DNA of 64,000 bases from Modestobacter excelsi (lineage in GTDB: Bacteria; Actinomycetota; Actinomycetes; Mycobacteriales; Geodermatophilaceae): the NCBI RefSeq assembly GCF_005930495.1, contig NZ_SJEX01000002.1, positions 1-64,000 of the forward strand, in the 5' to 3' direction. Position numbers and translations under genes: made by a program. The notes below the pieces were generated by a model. The model did no database searches, was not told the DNA's origin, and worked only from the letters and a program-made list of their open reading frames with translations. Positions 33,182 to 41,886 of the stretch are shown here, one piece after another (the stretch's first letter is position 1; the number at the start of each line of letters is the position of its first letter).

Positions 33182-34438
33182 TCACCGGGCCGACAGGCGC
33201 AGCCGCGTGAACCGGTAGGCGACGCCCACGGCGAGGACGACCACGCCGCCGGTCACCGTCGACCACGGGAGGGTGACGACCAGGACCAGGCAGCCGAGCC
33301 CGCCGAGGAGCTGCAGCACCCGGGGGAAGCGACGGTGCCCGCGGTCCTGGGTGAACGCCGCGGCATTGGCGATGAGGTAGTAGAGCAGCACCCCGAAGGA
33401 GGAGAACCCGATCGCGCCCCGCAGGTCCACGGTGACCACCAGCAGGCACACGAGCGAGGCCAGGGCGAGCTCTGCGCGGTGCGGCACGTGGAAGCGGGGG
33501 TGCACCGCGGCGAGGTACCGCGGCAGGTCACCCACGCGCCCCATCGCCAGGGCGGTGCGGCCCACGCCGGCGATCAACGCCAGCAGCGCGCCGAGGGCGG
33601 CCGCGGCCGCACCGACGCGGACGACGGGGGCGGCCCACGCCCAGCCGCTCGCCTCGACGGCGGCGGCGAGCGGCTGGGCCGTACCGGCGACACCACCGGG
33701 GCCCAGCGCGGCGAGCACCGTCCCCGCCACCACGGCGTAGACGACGACCGTGATCCCCAGGGCCAGCGGGATCGCGCGCGGGATGGTCCGCTCCGGATCA
33801 CGGACCTCCTCGCCCATCGTGGCGATGCGCGCGTAGCCGGCGAACGCGAAGAAGAGCAGCCCGGCCGACTGCAGCACCCCGTGGACGCCCCCGTCCGGCG
33901 ACGCCCACGTCCCGAGCCGGTCGACGTCGACCCCGCCGCCGAGGAGGGTCGCCGTGACCGCGACCGCCAGAGCGCAGAGGACCACGGTGACGATGACCCG
34001 GGTCAGCGCCGCCGTGCGGGTCACGCCTCGGTAGTTGACCGCGGTCAGGCCCAGCACCGCAGCCACGGCCACCGGTCGCTGCCAGCCCTCCGGGGCGGTG
34101 TAGGCGGCGAAGGTGAGGGCCATCGCTGCGCAGCTGGCCGTCTTGCCGACCACGAAGGCCCAGCCGGCGAGGAAGCCCCACCAGTTCCCGAGCCGCTCAC
34201 GTCCGTAGACGTAGGCGCCACCGGAGGTCGGGTACTGCGCGGCCAGCTGCGCTGAGGCCGTCGCGTTGCAGTAGGCCACCACCGCCGCGACGACCAGCCC
34301 GATCAGCAGGCCGGTGCCGGCCACGGCCGCGGCCGGCGAGAAGGCGGCGAACACGCCGGCGCCGAGCATCGACCCCAGACCGATGACCACCGCATCGGTC
34401 GTGCCCAGCCGGCGCGTCAGCCCGGGTCCGCTGCTCAC
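33182..34438 (-). CDS. APC family amino-acid permease
   Basis: About 418 residues from GTG 34438, preceded by GAGGAG six bases upstream. Twelve hydrophobic segments are visible. The first helix carries the broken-helix motif of the APC fold (AVVIGLGSMLGAGVFAAFSP), and the family motif GGAYVYGRERLGNWWGFLAG follows. Helix 6 reads GLLFFAFAGYARIATMGEEV. It should transport an amino acid or polyamine in exchange or with a cation; the substrate cannot be told. The PadR gene follows in the same direction. Confidence 0.92.
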   Translation of the reverse strand: MSSGPGLTRRLGTTDAVVIGLGSMLGAGVFAAFSPAAAVAGTGLLIGLVVAAVVAYCNATASAQLAAQYPTSGGAYVYGRERLGNWWGFLAGWAFVVGKTASCAAMALTFAAYTAPEGWQRPVAVAAVLGLTAVNYRGVTRTAALTRVIVTVVLCALAVAVTATLLGGGVDVDRLGTWASPDGGVHGVLQSAGLLFFAFAGYARIATMGEEVRDPERTIPRAIPLALGITVVVYAVVAGTVLAALGPGGVAGTAQPLAAAVEASGWAWAAPVVRVGAAAAALGALLALIAGVGRTALAMGRVGDLPRYLAAVHPRFHVPHRAELALASLVCLLVVTVDLRGAIGFSSFGVLLYYLIANAAAFTQDRGHRRFPRVLQLLGGLGCLVLVVTLPWSTVTGGVVVLAVGVAYRFTRLRLSAR

Positions 34439-34512
34439 AGCGCGCTCCTCACCGAGGGTCGTCGCAGGCACCCGCACCGACACCTCTGTCGGCGCGGCGA
34501 TGTCGAGAGCCG

Positions 34513-34887
34513 ATGTCGGCTCACGATACCGGCATCCCCGCGAGCTCCGGTGCCCGGGCCACCCCCGACGATGCCGCCACCGCGGGTCGCAACCGCATCC
34601 ACCTGGTCGTCGGCGACCTCGACGCCGAGATCACCCGGCTCCGTGACGCGCACCTGCCCCTCCGCAGCGACGTGGTCACCGGCCCCGGCGGGCGTCAGGT
34701 CCTGCTCGCAGATCCCGACGGCAACCTGGTCGAGCTGTTCCAGGCAGCCCGGCGACCCGGTGCGGCAGCGTCCCCCGCACCCTGGACCGTCGGCTCACGT
34801 CCCCGGTCGCGCCCTGCCCAGGGGCCGGCGCGCTCGAGGTCGGCGTCGCCGGCGTCGACGCACGGGACCGGGTGCGCCGAGCGCTGA
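34513..34887 (+). pseudogene. VOC/glyoxalase C-terminal half
   Basis: From ATG 34513 the product includes NRIHLVVGDLDAEITRLRDA and GGRQVLLADPDGNLVELFQA, the second beta-alpha-beta-beta-beta module of a VOC protein with its Glu ligand position. The first module is absent, and after ELFQ the frame runs into low-complexity Arg/Ser sequence. A complete VOC protein needs two modules, so this is probably a 5'-truncated remnant. It could in principle act as a single-module dimer. Confidence 0.6.
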
Positions 34888-34934
34888 CCCGCTGCGTCGT
34901 CGGAGCCCGAGGCTCGCCGGAGGCCTGGCGGAGC

Positions 34935-35603
34935 TCAACGCGGGGTGATCCTGTCGCACGCCGCAGCGACGCTGCCGGAAGGGGCGGTGCGGTCCGCCCC
35001 GGTGCGCAGCCGCAGCGCGGGGACGGTGCGGTGCATGAGCGGTCCGATGGCCACGGCGTAGAGCAGGGTGCCGACGCCGACCGTGCCGCCGAGCAGCCAG
35101 CCGATCCCGAGCACGGCCACCTCGATCGACGTGCGGACCAGCCGCAGCGAGTACCCGCGCGCGGCGATGCCGGTGGTGAGGCCGTCCCGTGGCCCCGCGC
35201 CCAGCCCGGCCCCGATGTAGGCGCCGGTGGCGACCCCGTTGAGCACGACGCCGGCCAGCAGCAGCGGCACCTGGACACCCAGGGTGTGCGTCTCGGGCAG
35301 CACGACCAGCGTGGCGTTGATGGTCAGCCCCACCAGCACGACGTTGCCGAGCGTGCCGACCCCGGGGCGGCGGCGCAGCGGGATCCACAGCAGCAGGACG
35401 ACGACGCCCATGATGATCGACCAGGTGCCGACCTCCAGGCCGAACGTCTCCGACAGGCCCTGGTCCAGCACGCTCCACGGCATCAGCCCGAGCCCGGCCC
35501 GCAGCATGAGCCCGACGCTGACCCCGTAGGCGACCAGCCCGGCGAGCAGCAGCACGAACCGGGCGGGACGGCGGTCGGTGGGCACCGGCTCGATCAGATG
35601 CAT
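34935..35603 (-). CDS. yczE: YczE/YitT-type membrane protein
   Basis: 222 residues with about five membrane helices: FVLLLAGLVAYGVSVGLMLR, then GLGLMPWSVLDQGLSETFGL and GVQVPLLLAGVVLNGVATGA, then IGAGLGAGPRDGLTTGIAAR. The GLGPWDVL-like and GAGPRDG motifs are those of the YczE family. The gene is divergent from a MocR regulator; such YczR-YczE pairs are known as conserved partners. Function is unproven, but a role in uptake of a vitamin B6-related or amino-acid ligand sensed by the regulator is plausible. Confidence 0.85.
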   Translation of the reverse strand: MHLIEPVPTDRRPARFVLLLAGLVAYGVSVGLMLRAGLGLMPWSVLDQGLSETFGLEVGTWSIIMGVVVLLLWIPLRRRPGVGTLGNVVLVGLTINATLVVLPETHTLGVQVPLLLAGVVLNGVATGAYIGAGLGAGPRDGLTTGIAARGYSLRLVRTSIEVAVLGIGWLLGGTVGVGTLLYAVAIGPLMHRTVPALRLRTGADRTAPSGSVAAACDRITPR

Positions 35604-35641
35604 GCGGCCCACGCTGGCAGGGGCGGACGGTCCGGCACCAG

Positions 35642-35682
35642 GGCCAAGTCCGACGTCTTGGCCCTGTCGCGACCAGGCCAAG
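35642..35682. promoter_or_regulatory. probable MocR operator between yczE and mocR
   Basis: GGCCAAG (35642-35648), its inverted copy CTTGGCC (35657-35663), and a third GGCCAAG (35676-35682) lie in the 96-base divergent gap. MocR regulators typically bind one inverted and one direct repeat of this kind, so this is the likely control site for both genes. Confidence 0.65.
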
Positions 35683-35699
35683 TGGCGCAGGATGACCCG

Positions 35700-37082
35700 G
35701 TGCGCACCGACCGCCTCGCCGAGCTGCTGGTCCCGTGGCTGGCCGAGGGGCCTGCGTACACCGCGGTCGCGGCCGGTGTCCGCGGGCTCGCGCTGGACGG
35801 CCGGCTGCCGGTGGGCACCCGCGTGCCGTCGGAGCGGCAGCTCGCCGGCGCCCTCGGCCTCAGCCGCACCACCGTCAGCGCCGCCTACGACGTGCTCCGC
35901 GGCGAGGGGTACCTGCGCAGCGCGGCCGGAGCCGGCAGCACCGTCGCCCTGCCGTCGGTCCCACCGGTGCGACCGGACGCCGACCCGGGCGAGCCGGCCG
36001 TCGTCCGGGACCTGACCGTCGCCGCGGCGCCGGCGCCCGCCCAGCTGTTGGACGCCGTCGCCGGGGCCACCGCCGACCTGCGGCCGCTGCTGGCCGGGTA
36101 CGGGCTGCACCCCTACGGACTGCCCGCGCTGCGCACCGCGATCGCGGAGCACCTGACCCGGCGCGGGCTCGCCACGGCGGCCGAGCAGGTGATGGTGACC
36201 AGCGGCGCGCTGGCCGGCTGGGACCTGCTGCTGCGCACCGTCACCCGGCCCGGGCAGCGCGCCCTGGTGGAGCAGCCCACCTACGCCGCCGCACTCGACT
36301 CCCTGGCCGCCAACCACCTGCGCCCGGTGGCGCTGCCGGTGAGCGCCGACGGCTGGGAGCTGCCGGTCGCCGCGGCCGAGATCGCGCTGGTCACCCCCGA
36401 CGGGCAGAACCCCACGGGCCTGCTCGCCGACGGCGCCCAGCGTCGAGCCCTGCTGGCCGCGCTCGACGCCCCGGTGGTCGTCGCCGACGAGACCTTCACC
36501 GAGCTGGTCCTCGACGGCGAGCCGCAGACCCAGCTGGCCGCCCTCGACCACCGGGTGGTGACCGTCGGTTCGATGAGCAAGGCCTACTGGTCGGGGCTGC
36601 GGGTGGGCTGGGTCCGCGCCGACCCCGCGCTGCTGGCCCGGGTCGCGCAGGTGCGCGGCACCGTCGACCTGAGCAGCCCGGTGCTCGAGCAGCTGGTCGC
36701 GACCCGGCTGCTCGCCGTCGCCGACGAGGTGGTCGCCGACCGCGTGGCCTGGCTGTGCGCCAGCCGGGACGCGCTGCTGGCAGCGCTGGCGTGCCGGCTC
36801 CCCGACTGGCGGGTCGTCCGGCCGCGGGCGGGCGCCGTGCTCTGGGCGCAGCTGCCCGGGTGCAGCTCCACCCGGCTCGCCGCGCACGCGCTCGACCTCG
36901 GCCTGCGGGTGACGCCGGGACCGCGGTTCACCGTCGACGGCACCGCCGACCGGTGGCTGCGGCTGCCGCTCTCGGTGCCGCCGGACCTGGCCGACGAGGT
37001 CGCCGTGCTGCTGGCCGCGGCGCAGGAGCGCGCGGTCGCCGGCGCCGACACCCGCCGCATCCCGGCCCGCTGGACGGCCTGA
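35700..37082 (+). CDS. MocR family regulator (GntR HTH + aminotransferase domain)
   Basis: 460 residues from GTG 35700. The N-terminal GntR winged helix reads GTRVPSERQLAGALGLSRTT then VSAAYDVLRGEGYL. The rest is a fold-type I aminotransferase-like domain: YGLHPYGLPALRTAIAEHL, TPDGQNPTG, ADETFTEL, and the PLP-lysine motif VGSMSKAYWSGLRVGWVR. PLP should bind at that Lys as an effector site. It is divergent from yczE and probably controls it through the GGCCAAG repeats. Confidence 0.93.
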   Translation: MRTDRLAELLVPWLAEGPAYTAVAAGVRGLALDGRLPVGTRVPSERQLAGALGLSRTTVSAAYDVLRGEGYLRSAAGAGSTVALPSVPPVRPDADPGEPAVVRDLTVAAAPAPAQLLDAVAGATADLRPLLAGYGLHPYGLPALRTAIAEHLTRRGLATAAEQVMVTSGALAGWDLLLRTVTRPGQRALVEQPTYAAALDSLAANHLRPVALPVSADGWELPVAAAEIALVTPDGQNPTGLLADGAQRRALLAALDAPVVVADETFTELVLDGEPQTQLAALDHRVVTVGSMSKAYWSGLRVGWVRADPALLARVAQVRGTVDLSSPVLEQLVATRLLAVADEVVADRVAWLCASRDALLAALACRLPDWRVVRPRAGAVLWAQLPGCSSTRLAAHALDLGLRVTPGPRFTVDGTADRWLRLPLSVPPDLADEVAVLLAAAQERAVAGADTRRIPARWTA

Positions 37083-37139
37083 GCGGCCGGGCCCCGGGGG
37101 GTCGTGGACCCCGGCCGGGACGCAGACGACACTGGTCGC

Positions 37140-37577
37140 ATGACCGTTGGGAAGACCCGGCCGCGCGAGGACCCCGCCCCGCTGTCCGCGGACGCACGAG
37201 CCCTGCTGCACGCCCTGCTCGCGCACGACTTCCCCGGCGCGGCCGAGCTGCGGGCCCAGGTGGACCGGGCGACGGCGACCCCGGGCTGCCGGTGCGGGTG
37301 CGGCACCCTCGACCTCCAGGTGCCCAGCGACGTGGCGACCACGTCGTCCGGTGGCGCGGCCCCGGTCGAGGGGACCGTCGTCGGCCCGGACGGGCGGCCG
37401 ATCGGCAACGTGCTCCTGTTCGTCGAGGGCGGCGCGCTGAGCAGGCTGGACGTCACCTCCTCCGGCGACCCGCTGCCGCTGCCCTCGCCCGAGCAGGTGA
37501 CCTGGGGCCGCACGGCCTGGGCGGGGCGGGGCACGGTGCGGCGGCCGGCCCGGTTCCGCCGCGACCAGGCGCGCTGA
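37140..37577 (+). CDS. hypothetical protein with CRCGCG motif
   Basis: 145 residues from ATG 37140. It has a helical N-terminal part (ALLHALLAHDFPGAAELRAQ), then a Cys cluster PGCRCGCGTLDLQV that could bind metal, then a beta-rich C-terminus (VVGPDGRPIGNVLLFVEGG) containing LPSPEQVTWG. I recognise the pattern as a recurrent actinobacterial hypothetical protein but know no function. It follows mocR after 57 bases. Confidence 0.7.
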   Translation: MTVGKTRPREDPAPLSADARALLHALLAHDFPGAAELRAQVDRATATPGCRCGCGTLDLQVPSDVATTSSGGAAPVEGTVVGPDGRPIGNVLLFVEGGALSRLDVTSSGDPLPLPSPEQVTWGRTAWAGRGTVRRPARFRRDQAR

Positions 37578-37717
37578 CCGGGGTCCCGCCGGCCACGGTG
37601 CGTGAGGACGCCGGCGGAGCCCGTCGAGGCGGGGTCAGGAAGGTGTTCAAGGAACCCGTTCACCCGGTCGATCTACTGGTTGTCAGTCGATCACCCACTG
37701 TGAGCGGAGCAACGAAC

Positions 37718-38437
37718 GTGTCCATCCCGATGGCCGGCACCACCCGCGGCGTCACCCGCGTCCTCATCCTCGCCGACGCCCCGGTCCTGCGCCGTGGCCT
37801 GATCGGCATGGTCAACGAGACCGCCGGCCTGCAGGCGGTGGGCACCCCCGGTGAGCCGCGCCGGGCGCTGACCCTGGCCGAGACCGCCCGCCCGGACGCG
37901 GTGATCGTGGAGCTGGGCACCGGCCGGGCCGCGACGCTGAACGCCTGCCGGGACCTGCGCCGCCGCTACCCCCAGATCGCCATCGTCGCGGTCGGCACCG
38001 CCGAGGACCCGGCGGTGGTCAACGAGGCCCTGGCCGCCGGGGTGCGCGGCTACCTGCTGATGAACACCTCGGCGACGCTGCTGGGCTGGGCGGTGCTGGC
38101 CGCCCGGGCCGGGCGCACGGTGGTCGATCCGCAGATCCGCCGCGGGGAGGCCGGAGAGGTGCCGGTGTCCCGCGAGCTGACCCCGGAGGTGCCGCTGACC
38201 CGCCGGGAGTCCGACGTGCTCGACGAGCTGGTCCAGGGCCAGTCCAACCGGGCGATCGGCAAGGCGCTGTTCATCTCCGAGGACACCGTGAAGTCCCACG
38301 TGAAGGCGATCCTGCGCAAGCTGGGTGCCCGGGACCGGGCGCACGCGGTCTCCCTGGTCCTGTCCGCCCGCAACGGCGGCACCTGCACCTGCAGCGCCCA
38401 CGCCCTGACCGCCGCGACCGCCTCGCCCACGACCTGA
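37718..38437 (+). CDS. NarL/LuxR-type response regulator with atypical receiver
   Basis: About 239 residues from GTG 37718 (GGAG eight bases upstream; GTG 37700 and ATG 37730 are alternatives). The receiver domain is RVLILADAPVLRRGLIGMV to GVRGYLLMNTS. The phospho-acceptor position, usually VLMDL, is VIVEL (Glu65), the acidic pair is Ala-Asp, and the conserved Lys after GYLL is Met, so normal phosphorylation is unlikely. The LuxR HTH (LTRRESDVLDELVQGQSNRA, ISEDTVKSHVKAILRKLGA) is intact. No histidine kinase is adjacent. The tail ends GGTCTCSAHALTAATASPTT. Confidence 0.88.
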   Translation: MSIPMAGTTRGVTRVLILADAPVLRRGLIGMVNETAGLQAVGTPGEPRRALTLAETARPDAVIVELGTGRAATLNACRDLRRRYPQIAIVAVGTAEDPAVVNEALAAGVRGYLLMNTSATLLGWAVLAARAGRTVVDPQIRRGEAGEVPVSRELTPEVPLTRRESDVLDELVQGQSNRAIGKALFISEDTVKSHVKAILRKLGARDRAHAVSLVLSARNGGTCTCSAHALTAATASPTT

Positions 38438-38462
38438 CCCTGGGCCGGGCAGGATGGGGGGC

Positions 38463-38909
38463 ATGGGCCAGGTCGTAGCCACCGCCGAACGCGTCGTACG
38501 AGCACCCGTGGACGTCGTCCGCGCCGCGCTCGCCGACTACGTCACCACCCGTCCCGCCGCGCTGCCCGAGCAGTACAGCCAGTACCGGGTCGACGCCGGC
38601 GGCCAGGGTGCCGGCACCCGGGTGCACTGGCGGCTGCAGGCCACCTCCAAGCGGGTCCGCGAGCAGGACGTCGTCGTCAGCGCCGGCCCCGACGGTGCGC
38701 TGGTGGAGAGCGACGCCAACTCCAGCATGGTCACCACCTGGACCGTCGCCCCGGCCGACGCCGGGGTGAGCACGGTGCGGGCGCGCACGACCTGGAACGG
38801 CGCCGGGGGCATCGGCGGGTTCTTCGAGCGCACCTTCGCGCCCAAGGGCCTGGCCCGCATCCACGAGGCGTTCCTGGAGCGGCTGGAGCACGCCGTCACC
38901 ACCGGCTGA
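38463..38909 (+). CDS. SRPBCC family protein
   Basis: 148 residues from ATG 38463. The N-terminus (VVATAERVVRAPVDVVRAAL ADY) and the C-terminal helix (FAPKGLARIHEAFLERLEHA) are those of the START-like SRPBCC ligand-binding fold. It probably binds a hydrophobic small molecule; nothing in the context identifies it. It lies 25 bases after the regulator gene. Confidence 0.82.
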   Translation: MGQVVATAERVVRAPVDVVRAALADYVTTRPAALPEQYSQYRVDAGGQGAGTRVHWRLQATSKRVREQDVVVSAGPDGALVESDANSSMVTTWTVAPADAGVSTVRARTTWNGAGGIGGFFERTFAPKGLARIHEAFLERLEHAVTTG

Positions 38910-38953
38910 GCCGGGCACGGGCGCGACGGTCCCCGGGCAGGGACGATGGGCCG

Positions 38954-39799
38954 GTGACCGCAGCACCCGTGACCGTGGAGGGCGTCCCCGCGCTCGCCGA
39001 CCTGCTCGCCGACGGCGGTGCGCTGGTCCTCTCCGGCGCCGGCCTGTCCACCGACTCCGGCATCCCCGACTACCGGGGCGCGACCGGGTCGCTGCGCCGG
39101 CACACCCCGATGACCTGGCAGACCTTCACTCGCGACCCGCGCGGCCGGCACCGGTACTGGGCGCGCAGCTTCGTCGGCTGGCGGCAGATCGGCGAGGCCC
39201 GCCCGAACGCCGGGCACCGGGCCGTCGCGGCCCTGCAGACGGCCGGGGCGGTGGGCGGGGTGATCACCCAGAACGTCGACGGGCTGCACCAGGCCGCCGG
39301 TGCGCGGGACGTCGTCGAGCTGCACGGCGGGCTGGACCGCACGGTCTGCCTGGGCTGCGGGGACGTCGCCGACCGGGCGGCGCTCGACGTCCGGCTGCGG
39401 GCGGCGAACCCGGGGTTCCGGCCGGAGGCCGCCGAGGAGGTGAACCCGGACGGGGACGTGGAACTGCCGGAGGAGGCCCTGGACGGGTTCGTGATGGTCG
39501 ACTGCCTCGCCTGCGGTGGCGGGCCGCTCAAGCCCGACGTCGTCTTCTTCGGCGAGACCGTCCCGCGGGACCGCGTCGACCACTGCTTCGGCCTGGTCGA
39601 CCAGGCCCGGTCGCTGCTGGTGCTGGGCTCGTCGTTGACCGTGATGAGCGGCTACCGGTTCGTCATCCACGCCGCCAGGCGCGGCATCCCGGTGGCCATC
39701 GTCAACTCCGGTCCCACCCGGGGCGACGCCAAGGCCGACCTCAAGGTGGACGCGCCGCTGGGCGTGGTGCTGCCGGAGCTGGCCCGCCGGGTGGCCTGA
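38954..39799 (+). CDS. Sir2 family NAD-dependent protein deacylase
   Basis: 281 residues from GTG 38954. NAD-binding motifs are GAGLSTDSGIPDYRG and TQNVDGLHQ. The catalytic His is in VELHGGL. A zinc ribbon is formed by two Cys pairs (VCLGCGD and VDCLACGG), and the ribose-binding stretch is LLVLGSSLTVMSGYRFV. This is a complete class II-type sirtuin that removes acyl groups from lysines with use of NAD. The next gene starts three bases after its stop. Confidence 0.94.
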   Translation: MTAAPVTVEGVPALADLLADGGALVLSGAGLSTDSGIPDYRGATGSLRRHTPMTWQTFTRDPRGRHRYWARSFVGWRQIGEARPNAGHRAVAALQTAGAVGGVITQNVDGLHQAAGARDVVELHGGLDRTVCLGCGDVADRAALDVRLRAANPGFRPEAAEEVNPDGDVELPEEALDGFVMVDCLACGGGPLKPDVVFFGETVPRDRVDHCFGLVDQARSLLVLGSSLTVMSGYRFVIHAARRGIPVAIVNSGPTRGDAKADLKVDAPLGVVLPELARRVA

Positions 39800-39802
39800 C
39801 CG

Positions 39803-40102
39803 GTGGCCCGCGAGGTCGAGCACACCGACGACGGCCGCTGGATCGTCGTCGACGGGCGGCGTTGGCGGACGGCGGACCCCGCCCTGCCCGCCGACGTCCG
39901 CAGCCGGCTGCTGCACCACCTCGGGGTGGCCCGCTCCGCGGTGCGGACCTCCCGCGGGGACGACGACGCGGTGACCGCCGCCCGGGCACGCGTGCAGCTG
40001 GCCAAGACCGGTCTCGGTGAGCGCGGTCCGGCCTGGTGGGACCAGGACGACGACGAGCGGCGGGCCCGGTGGGAGGCGGCACTGCGCGAGCTGGACCGGT
40101 GA
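39803..40102 (+). CDS. small conserved hypothetical protein
   Basis: 99 residues from GTG 39803. It begins with a strand-rich segment (EHTDDGRWIVVDGRRWRTAD), then a helix (ADVRSRLLHHLGVARSAVRT), and ends WWDQDDDERRARWEAALREL. This is a recurrent actinobacterial small protein, sometimes labelled 'biopolymer transporter Tol', a name I would not trust. It is probably co-translated with the sirtuin gene. Function unknown. Confidence 0.75.
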   Translation: MAREVEHTDDGRWIVVDGRRWRTADPALPADVRSRLLHHLGVARSAVRTSRGDDDAVTAARARVQLAKTGLGERGPAWWDQDDDERRARWEAALRELDR

Positions 40103-40118
40103 ACCAGACTGGACGGCG

Positions 40119-41033
40119 ATGCAGACGTTCCTCCCGGTCGCCGACTTCACCGAGTCCGCCCGGCTCCTGGACAACCCCCGGCTCGGGAAGCAGCGCGTGG
40201 AGTGCCTGCAGGTGCTCCGCGCGCTCGAGCTCCCCGACTACGGCTGGGCCAACCACCCCGTGGTGGCGATGTGGCGCGGCCACACCGTCGGCCTCGTCGT
40301 CTACTCCCTGGCGATGGTGCGGGTCTGGCGGGAGCGCGGCTTCGCCGACAGCACCGAGACGCTCATCGCCGAGTTCGCCCCGGACGCGGCGACGATGACC
40401 CAGGCCGAGGCGGCCGTCGCGGGCCTGCTGCCGAGCTGGGTCGGGGACGAGGAGCTGCACCTCTCGCACCGCTCCAACCTGCTGGCCAAGGACCCGGACT
40501 TCTACCGGTCGCAGTTCCCGACCGACCCCGACGACCTGCCCTACAAGTGGCCGGGCGCCGACGACGTCCCGCCCGCCGTCGCACCGGACGGCGTGCCGGT
40601 CTGGGTGGTGCGGCCGCGGGCGCACACCGAGCTGGGTGCCGCCCTGGCCACCGGCATCGTCGGGCTGGGCACCCAGGCCGGGGTCGACGTCGACGCCACC
40701 GGGTTGACGCCCGTTGAGCTGCGGGCGCTGGCCAAGGAGCTGTCCGACAAGCGGCCCAGCAAGGACCTCCGCCAGCTGACGGCCCTGCTCGACGAGATGG
40801 CGCCCGGTGACCTGGTCGGCCTGCCGATCGAGCACGGCGCCGGTCTGCTGCTCGGTGAGGTGGTGGGGGGCTACTCCTTCGCCGGCCGCGAGCTGCTGCC
40901 GCACCGCCGACCGGCCCGGTTCGCCCACGTGGTGCCCCGCTCGGCGGCCCGCCCGCCGGCGACCCTGCAGGACCCCCGCGCGCTGTTCCGGGTCATCCTC
41001 GACCCGGCGGCGGTGCCAGCAGCCCTGCGCTGA
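40119..41033 (+). CDS. MSMEG_6728-type (DenV-like) protein with extra C-terminal domain
   Basis: 304 residues from ATG 40119. The N-terminal ~150 residues (MQTFLPVADFTESARLLDNP RLGKQ then RVECLQVLRAL, HPVVAMWRGH, LHLSHRSNLLAKDPDFYRSQ) belong to the MSMEG_6728 family, related to the phage T4 endonuclease V (pyrimidine-dimer glycosylase) fold. A second domain follows from about residue 165 (VWVVRPRAHTELGAALATGI, LRQLTALLDEMAPGDLVGLP), which recalls the N-terminal modules of Mrr-like restriction proteins. DNA repair or modified-DNA recognition is plausible. The 3' end overlaps the convergent kinase gene by 41 bases. Confidence 0.82.
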   Translation: MQTFLPVADFTESARLLDNPRLGKQRVECLQVLRALELPDYGWANHPVVAMWRGHTVGLVVYSLAMVRVWRERGFADSTETLIAEFAPDAATMTQAEAAVAGLLPSWVGDEELHLSHRSNLLAKDPDFYRSQFPTDPDDLPYKWPGADDVPPAVAPDGVPVWVVRPRAHTELGAALATGIVGLGTQAGVDVDATGLTPVELRALAKELSDKRPSKDLRQLTALLDEMAPGDLVGLPIEHGAGLLLGEVVGGYSFAGRELLPHRRPARFAHVVPRSAARPPATLQDPRALFRVILDPAAVPAALR

Positions 41034-41886
41034 CCCCGTCGACGGCGGCGGTCAGCCGTCGGGTCGCCTCCGGCCGGTCGGCCGGCTCCCGGGTGGCGTG
41101 CACCGACCACCACGCCGCGACGTGCAGCGCCCGCAGCCAGACGAAGGGGGCGAGCTCCAGCTCGCTCATCGGATCGGGCAGCGCGTCGACCGCCGCGCGG
41201 CCGTCGAGCCGGGCGGTGGTCCGCAGGCACGCCAGGTCCCAGCCACGCGGACCCCGGCAGCTGTCCTCCAGGTCGGCCCACACCAGCCCCTCCGCTGTGC
41301 GCAGGAGGTTGCCCGGGTGGGTGTCGCCGTGCAGGGTCATCACGGGACCGTCCAGCAGCGGCCGGAGCACGCCGACGAGCTCGGCCGTCCGCCCGACCTG
41401 CACCGGGTCCGCGCCCAGCTCGACGCCGCGCTCGGCGAAGACGGCCAGGTCCTCCAGCGGGGTGTCCAGCGCCGATCCGTCCCACGGCGGCGGCAGCCCG
41501 GCCAGGACGGCGTGCAGCTCACCGAGGGCGGTCCCGGCCTCCACGGCGGTCGGGGGTCCGGGCAGCACCTCCAGGTACCGCCAGAACGAGAGGACCAGCC
41601 CGTCGTGCTCGTCCGGGCCGGGCGGCACGAGCTCCGACGGTGGGACGACGGCCGCGCCTGCCGCAGTGAGCGCGGCGGCGAGCGCGACCTCCCGGCGGAA
41701 CGGACGGTCGATCTCCGGGCGCAGCAACGCCGTGGTGGTCGCCACCCGGGCCACCACCGGCGCCGGCCTCAGGTGCACGACGGCGTTGGCCCCGTCGTTC
41801 AGCAGCACCGGGTCGACGTCGGTGAGCCCGTGCGCACGGGCGACGGCCACCGCGGCGGCCACCGCCCGGCCGACGCGGTCGATCAC
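40993..41886 (-). CDS. aminoglycoside phosphotransferase family kinase
   Basis: 297 residues from GTG 41886. Kinase-fold motifs: HGDTHPGN (catalytic loop) followed by WADLEDSCRGPRGWDLA (metal-binding region, DLE in place of the usual DFD/DFE). The N-lobe includes NDGANAVVHLRPAPVVARVA. It phosphorylates a small molecule, not necessarily an antibiotic. Its GTG overlaps the stop of the thioesterase gene (GTGA), so it is the last gene of a three-gene operon. Confidence 0.86.
   Translation of the reverse strand: MIDRVGRAVAAAVAVARAHGLTDVDPVLLNDGANAVVHLRPAPVVARVATTTALLRPEIDRPFRREVALAAALTAAGAAVVPPSELVPPGPDEHDGLVLSFWRYLEVLPGPPTAVEAGTALGELHAVLAGLPPPWDGSALDTPLEDLAVFAERGVELGADPVQVGRTAELVGVLRPLLDGPVMTLHGDTHPGNLLRTAEGLVWADLEDSCRGPRGWDLACLRTTARLDGRAAVDALPDPMSELELAPFVWLRALHVAAWWSVHATREPADRPEATRRLTAAVDGVSAGLLAPPPGRG

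Noticed and set aside
34513-34887. An intact VOC family gene
   Set aside because: Only one of the two modules is present and the C-terminal part degenerates into Arg/Ser-rich sequence, so it is listed as a remnant.
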